Source of the DNA: Diploptera punctata
Lineage: Eukaryota > Arthropoda > Insecta > Blattodea > Blaberidae
NCBI GenBank assembly: GCA_030220185.1
Contig: JASPKZ010007248.1
Coordinates: forward strand, 124,001 to 188,000
Length of the DNA: 64,000 nucleotides
Direction of reading: 5' to 3'
Part shown: positions 58,505 to 64,000 of the stretch, piece after piece
Numbering within the stretch: the stretch's first letter is position 1
How the letters are laid out: each line of letters begins with the position of its first letter
Position numbers and translations under genes: made by a program
The notes under the pieces: generated by a model
Database searches by the model: none
The model's input: only the letters and a program-made list of their open reading frames with translations
Told to the model about the DNA's origin: nothing

Positions 58505-59550
58505 GGTAATCAAACCCTGCTAACTTGGTAAAAAACTAATGGGTGAATTTATAGAAAAGGAGATAGCAAATCAAGTGGAAATAGTAGTTAATAGTTCCAA
58601 TATCAAGCACTTAAATTTTAGAAGCCAGCCAAACAACTGTGAAGATGAGAAGCTTAACATCAAAGATTGTATCAAGGAAGAAGTTGTACCTGACAGCGGG
58701 ATTGTTAACGGAGATGATGACCAACCTAATAACAGGGAAGATGAGCTTCAGACTATTCATCTATCATCAAGAATTAGAAGACACCATTAAAGTTTAGTAT
58801 GATTAACAGTGCTTGTACTGATATTTCCCTTAAAAGTGGATGTTTAATAAATACTACAAGTAATGGATCTAAAAAATTTTCAATATTTCATCAAAATGTT
58901 CAAAGTTTAGGAAACCAAAAAACAAAATTTTGAAGCATTAATCAGTGATGTGTCGTTTGATTTTGATATTTTATGTATTATAGAGCATTGGCTAAATGAT
59001 GATGATCTGGATTAGTATACCCTAAATAATTTTAAGGGGCACGCCGTAGCGTAGTGGTTAAGGCACTGCGCTACAAGTCGGAAGGTCTAGGGTTCAAGTC
59101 CCGGTGGCGTCAGGATTTTTAAACTGACCAAAACCTTCTGGCGGCACTATGGCCCTGGGGTCGACTCAGCCTCTAATGGAAATGTGTACCAGACGCTTGT
59201 TCTGGGGTAAAGGCGGCTGTCATGCAGGGCTGACAACCCGGCTGACGTCAAGTGCCGATTGTCTAGAAAAAGTGGGAGCCTTAACCTCCTACTACCCCAA
59301 GGGCCTCCCGAGGCCTGCTGTGGGATTACTTTACTTTAAATAATTTTAAACTTGTGTCAAAATTTTGTAGAAAAAACAAGAAGCATGGAGGCTCCTGCAT
59401 ATTTGTAAAATCAAATCTTGAATTAGTGCCTTACTCAATGTTTGAAAATCTTAATATTGAAGAACATTTTGAAGCCAGTATGTTTGAGCTTCCTTCATTA
59501 AAATTTATTGTTATATATATTTATAGGACTCTTAAGTAGTGGAGTACAGA
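58505..59550 (+). mobile_element. LINE segment: ORF1 tail (?) and endonuclease start
   Basis: An 84-codon frame (58539-58790) begins GEFIEKEIANQVEIV and is acidic. After it, an APE-type endonuclease region appears: FEALISDVSFDFDILCIIEH with WLNDDDLD (58930-59015), resuming past a SINE as NNFKLVSKFCRKNKKHGGSC, IFVKSNLE and FEASMFELPSLKFIVIYIYR. D-I-L-C-I-I-E-H-W and G-G-S-x-I-F-V belong to CR1/Jockey-like LINE endonucleases. It ends abruptly where an inverted ORF1 begins. Confidence 0.75.
59023..59349 (+). mobile_element. SINE family B, copy 2, in a LINE endonuclease gene
   Basis: Target duplication TAAATAATTTTAA at 59023-59035 and 59337-59349; element 59036-59336. Head GCCGTAGCGTAGTGGTTAAG, B box GGGTTCAAGTCCCGGT, body as in copy 1 at 34007-34307, tail TTACTTTACT. 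Removing it restores the reading of the endonuclease across the gap. Confidence 0.95.
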
Positions 59551-59551
59551 T

Positions 59552-60190
59552 TTAAATGTAGGCCATGTCTAGTGAAGCAGTTTCTTTCAAGATTAACATC
59601 AATAACTTTGGCGTTTTTGAAACTTTGCATTCTCTTTTTAATTTAAAGTTAAATGATTTTACCTCCTGGTTCACACATGATAAGTCACTTAGATCATATC
59701 TGTGTGTCACACTAACAAGGATAATGTTTGTCTTATAATAGTTCTGAACAAAATTTATCAGATTTCTTATTCCCTGGGCTGAACTGTTTTTACTGATATC
59801 ATTGGTACCTCCCCACACTATCACAAAGTTGTTCATTCCTATTTTTTTAATTTCACTCGTTGCGGTATTAACTATGTTGGTTGTATTAGCATTAGGTTTG
59901 ACATAGCCCACAGTATTTATTCCAGGTATTTTGCTTATGTGTGACATATTTTCTGCACATCCCCTGGCATAACTGTCACCAATGATTACAATCTTATTGT
60001 TATATTTACATTCTGTTACCCTTTTTCCGCACTTTATCTTCTTATGCGATTCTAGGTTACTATTTGCAATGTTACTAACGGGGAAATGTTCTTCTTGCAG
60101 AACAGCAAAACCATTTATCAGCACTAGGGTTTGCTGCGGTTCACGTTGGTTCAATAACAATTTATTGTTATTTTTACACTTGCTCTTCAC
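59552..60190 (-). mobile_element. LINE ORF1 with SGNH-esterase domain, inverted
   Basis: A 212-codon minus-strand frame. SGNH hydrolase blocks are visible: KIVIIGDSYARGCAENM (GDS nucleophile Ser), FVIVWGGTNDIS (GxND) and, after a 1-base frameshift near 59585, CFTRHGLHLN (the block V His). Esterase-type ORF1 proteins are known from CR1-like LINEs, where they precede ORF2. Here the ORF1 faces the endonuclease fragment tail to tail with only a few bases between them. The frameshift makes the last ten residues of the open frame spurious. Confidence 0.8.
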
Positions 60191-60195
60191 TTGAG

Positions 60196-61515
60196 TCCAT
60201 CGCTCACTTTTGTACCGATATTAGGTCTAGGCATTGTTTCCCAGTATCTAATATAATAAAAAGGAATTTTATTCAAATGTAATATAGGCTAGAATATGAA
60301 GGAGTAATAATAATCCGAAGTATAAAATATGAAAGTGTAATAATAATCCAAAGTATACCGAGTTTATACTCAAAATAATGAGGGAACCATTTGTAGTACA
60401 ATGAAAAATATGAATAAATTGATAATTAGAACAGTATATGATTTTTATATAAATTTTAATAAAATATCAACATCATAGAGTTATTAGTCAGTAACTCATG
60501 GTTTTTTCCAAGGGCCGCATTGCTGAACACAATAGGGAAAGAAATTCGAACTGTCTCTTTGTAATACAAAATACATGGCCAAGGTACTGTCAGCTAGACA
60601 TAAATCCCCAAACTAACAAATTACACTTTCACAATAAGATACAAAAATACAGGTTTTCCAGTCTTAACGAGCATGGGATGCTCTCCAAAACCAATTAAGA
60701 TAGAAAGATATTGACATGACAGGAGACTTTTTGTCGGAGATGTGGTACCCCTTCACTTAGTAAGTCGTTAAAGGAAAAAGATATAAGATTATTTTTGGCA
60801 ACCTAAGAAAAAGATATAGAGGGTTTGGACATCCTTCAGCAATGGAAAATGGGCATAAACCAGCATCTTTGGAAATATGACGTATATAGAATAGGGGAAC
60901 CAACCCCAAAACTTGTAACATTTGTTAATTTGTAAAGAGGCCCAAAGCATATATGTGGGCGGGCTCATAAAATATTTAATGAACTAAATAAATTATTCGC
61001 GAAGAGTATCACACAACACTTACTTGTTGGCCTGTAGTCTAATAGGGCGCACACTACTTGTTGGCCCACCGTCGAGCAGGGCGCATTTCTCGCAACTCTA
61101 ATAAAACATTAATCCCAGTTTATTTAAATTTCGACAAAGTCAAGATCATCTCCTACATTGTGCTTTGGAACCCAAGAAAGCAGTCGGAGGATTGACTAGT
61201 GTATACATCAATGAAAATAAATTACTCCATTGTGTCTACTCCACGGCAGCCTCCAGTGATTTACCTAATTATTTGTATCACTTTAATCTTCCTTATGTGA
61301 ACCTTTGATGAGAATCCAGCTCTTACCGAACCCTGAACCTGAGCAGTCCAGAGCATCAAACCGTCCAGGTACCCATATCCCTCGGACACCAAATCTAATC
61401 AACCTGAGCTAAAAATCCCGTCCCACTTTGTTCCTTTACTGTAGGGTTATATAAATTTGGCCTACAACTGTTGGTGGGAGCTTCACCATGCTGTTGTATA
61501 TTACTTCGGTCTTCT
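60196..61515. other. Intergenic, weak internal repeats
   Basis: A phrase ACTTGTTGGCC(T/C) ... GGGCGCA occurs twice around 61020-61090. 61320-61450 is GC-richer and might be part of an LTR element (CCTACAACTGTTGGTGGGAG near 61461). No gene recognised. Confidence 0.4.
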
Positions 61516-61529
61516 GTTAATCTTATATA

Positions 61530-62638
61530 TAAAAATTAATGTTTGTTTGTTTGTTCGTACTTTATGCGCAGCCATACCGATGATCCGATTGTGATGGGTT
61601 TTTTGCAAAATGTTCAGGAGATTCCCGGGATGAACATAGGCTATAAGAGAGTTGTGATACTCAACTCCTATGCCCTTAAAAATAGCCCTTTATAGTGGAA
61701 AACGTGAAAAAAGTAGCTCTTTGGACTCTTAAATGGCTTACGCTGCCTAAACCATAAGAAATACACAAAATTAATGTACACAGAATTGAGTATCTCAAAA
61801 AGCTCTACAAAAAAGTCCATGACAGCATATGTTTATCTCTTACAGATAACTCACAATAACCACTTTTGTCTTTCATTGATGCCAAGAGAATAATACCCAT
61901 TCGGGTGAACCTTTCATCTTTATTACTGATACCAAGAGTCCCACACTGCAGCTGAGTGGTTAAGGCAAGAAGTCTTGGCACAGAACTACAGGACTTATGT
62001 TGGTTCAAGTCTCCATTAGGGAAACATTTTTTCTCATGGAATTTCGGCCAGTATGGGACCGGTGCACAGTGGGCCAGAAATGAAATCTAGCTGGAAAAAT
62101 ACTATTTTCACTCACCCTCATCAATTTATCTCTTTTTTTTTTCACTCTAATATAATTGTTATATGACGGTTCTTAACTTATCTGCAAAGGAGGGTACAAT
62201 TCTAATGTGAATAAAGTAGCTCTTTGGACGCTTCAATGGCTTACGCTGCCTAAACCATAAGAAATACACAAAACTAATGTACACAGAATTGAATATCTCA
62301 AAAAGCTCTACAAAAAAGTCAGCAACAGTATATGTCTATCTCTTACGGATAACTCACAATAACCATTTTTATCTTTCATTGAGACCAAGAGTCCTGCGCC
62401 ATAGCCAAGTGGTTAAGGCAAGAAGTCTTGGCGCAGAACTGAGGGATTTATGCTGGTTCAAGTCTCCATGGGGGAAAAATTTTTCTCAAGAAATTTCAGC
62501 CAGTATGGGACCAGTGCACAGTGGGCCAGAAATGAAATCTAGCTGGAAAAAAACTATTTTCACTCACCCTCATTAATTTATCTTTTTTTTTCACTCTAAT
62601 ATAATTATTATCTGCAAAGGAGGGTACAATTCTAATGT
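61530..62638 (+). repeat. About 500-bp tandem duplication with tRNA-like heads
   Basis: Unit 1 (61704-62206) and unit 2 (62207-62638) share AAGTAGCTCTTTGGAC at the start, CACTCACCCTCAT and AGGAGGGTACAATTCTAATG at the end. Each contains a tRNA-like head (GAGTGGTTAAGGCAAGAAGT with GGTTCAAGTCTCC; second copy ATAGCCAAGTGGTTAAGGCA). 61530-61700 upstream begins TATATAAAAATTAATGTTTG with GTTTGTTTG, a common insect repeat start. Confidence 0.8.
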
Positions 62639-63129
62639 TTATGAAGACAATATAAACATCAGAAGTTGCCGATGGCTAAGAACTCACCTGGTCTATGTCC
62701 CAGTTGTGTTATTAGTGTTGTTGTGTGTTCAAGTTCAGTGAGCTATTCTTCTTATTCTATATGGATACTTCACCTCAAGTTTTGTAATTTTATTGATATA
62801 TTTAATGTTTTTGTATATAACCAGATATTATGTTAAATACATGTGGAATCATACCTTCCATGCACTAAAAAATTTACACAATCATCTTATTTTAAATTGA
62901 GCTTCAAAGAAAACAGTTCTGAACAGTAGTACAAATTTTTGTTATAATATAGAGTGATTTATGGACTTAATTCCCACACAATAACATGTGTGCAAATTAT
63001 TGCGTTTTTTTAATTAGCTTTCTCATTACAGGAGGTAGCCAGCAACTGAGGCCTACCGTTGTGCGCAGAGAATAATTGTTTGATTTAATATGGAAAAAAA
63101 ATGTTAGATAGAGGCAATAAGTTATCATT

Positions 63130-64000
63130 TAGTAAACAAATTAGGGGTAGGGGGATGTTAGCAGAATGTTTTAAATCAATATTTTTTTTTAAAAGCAATT
63201 TTCTCAAACGTACGAAGTTGTGCGCGAGAAAAAAAATTCTAATGAAATATTCTGATTGACTAGGAGTGGATGTTAACTTTCCCATTATGAAGAATTAATT
63301 TAGAACAATGACAGTCATTGGGAAATTCTGTTCCATCTGCTTATGGAATTGGAAGACCCAAGATAACTTTCAAAGAGGCTGGAATAAAATAAATGTTCAC
63401 TTAAGCAGGAATTCTCTCGCGATGAACTTGCTCTTGCAACAAAAATATCACTTTGGTCATATGGTAAACGGGAGACTGCTGCTGTTTTAAAGAATTACTC
63501 AAAAAACCACAACAAATAGCTTCAATATAATAATAAACATTACAAATCACCCCGCTCAACTCCCCTATCATCTATGTCGGATGAAGCATTGTCTTTTTTG
63601 ACAATAAAATATCAATATGTCAATATATTAACATGAGACTAGGTGTCAAAAAGAGAGATTGTGATATTCTATCCACCCTATAATGCTTCTAGGGAAGCAA
63701 ATTTGTTATGCTACCTTTCCCAAGACTGACATTTCAGCAGAAATAAGACTTTTTTTTTGTTTTTATTCCAGCCTCTTCGAAAGATATTTTGGGTCTTACA
63801 ATTCCATAAGCAGATAGAACAGGATTTTCCAGTGACTATCAGTGTTCTAAATTCTTAATAATGGGAAAGTTTTCATTTACTTTTAGCGAATCAGAATATT
63901 TCAGTAGAAACTTAACTTTCTTTCTCTCGCACAACTTCCTATGTTTTAGAAAATTGCTTTTAAAAAAAATGTATTAAAAATGTTTTTAAAACATTCTCCG
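63130..64000. repeat. Large inverted repeat, cut by window end
   Basis: 63155-63400 is inverted at about 63755-64000 (GGAATTGGAAGACCCAAGAT against GGGTCTTACAATTCC; TTCTGATTGACTAGG against GCGAATCAGAATATT). Arms are at least 240 bp and diverged; spacer about 350 bp. It looks like a non-autonomous DNA transposon or fold-back element continuing beyond the window. Confidence 0.7.

Noticed and set aside
58505..60190. Twin priming as the origin of the inverted LINE
   Set aside because: Twin priming puts the inverted 5' part upstream of the forward 3' part; the observed order is the opposite.
1..64000. CRISPR arrays, bacterial operons, rRNA
   Set aside because: No regularly spaced direct repeats, no ribosome-binding-site spacing and no rRNA signature; the window is eukaryotic.

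Overview
The window looks like nuclear DNA of a large, repeat-rich insect genome, most likely a cockroach or termite (Blattodea); this is inferred. It is AT-rich, has GT-AG introns of 2-15 kb, carries an insect-type odorant receptor, and is packed with LINE, SINE, Penelope, piggyBac and mariner-like remnants. The LINE family with C-terminal RWAGHVARMGNERLAWKLL and an AAGT-repeat tail resembles ones I associate with cockroaches and termites. No bacterial features, CRISPR arrays or operons are present.

Three host genes can be supported. (1) Positions 593-15823, + strand: the last four coding exons of a 7tm_6 odorant receptor; its 5' part lies before the window. (2) 39266-23889, - strand: a complete two-exon DUSP23-like phosphatase of 159 codons with a 14.9 kb intron. 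(3) 47403-53752, + strand: a second complete DUSP23-like gene of 158 codons with its intron at the same codon. Genes 2 and 3 are head to head, 8.1 kb apart, and about half identical in protein: an old inverted duplication. A frameshifted basic coiled-coil gene (44424-43996, - strand) lies between them.

Region by region: 1-15.8 kb, odorant receptor exons in introns holding a LINE with a perfect target-site duplication, a mariner-like element with long inverted repeats, SINEs, a loop-less 86-bp palindrome and other MITEs. 15.8-23.9 kb, intergenic: LINE remnants, a SINE, a piggyBac copy bounded by TTAA, a possible LTR and an inverted repeat with a hammerhead-like loop. 23.9-39.3 kb, phosphatase gene A with nested SINEs and LINE, fold-back LINE, Penelope-tail palindrome and a second piggyBac. 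39.3-47.4 kb, divergent intergenic region. 47.4-53.8 kb, phosphatase gene B, whose intron holds decayed repeat-family genes and tRNA-derived elements. 53.8-64 kb, stacked retroelements, including a Penelope-like element inserted in a mariner-type transposase gene and a rearranged esterase/endonuclease LINE holding a SINE, then a tandem duplication and a large inverted repeat cut by the window end.

I found no clearly undescribed system. The best leads are the divergent DUSP23 pair, in which both copies carry Glu where human DUSP23 has its general-acid Asp, and several Penelope-type tails with hammerhead-ribozyme-like cores in different states of decay.
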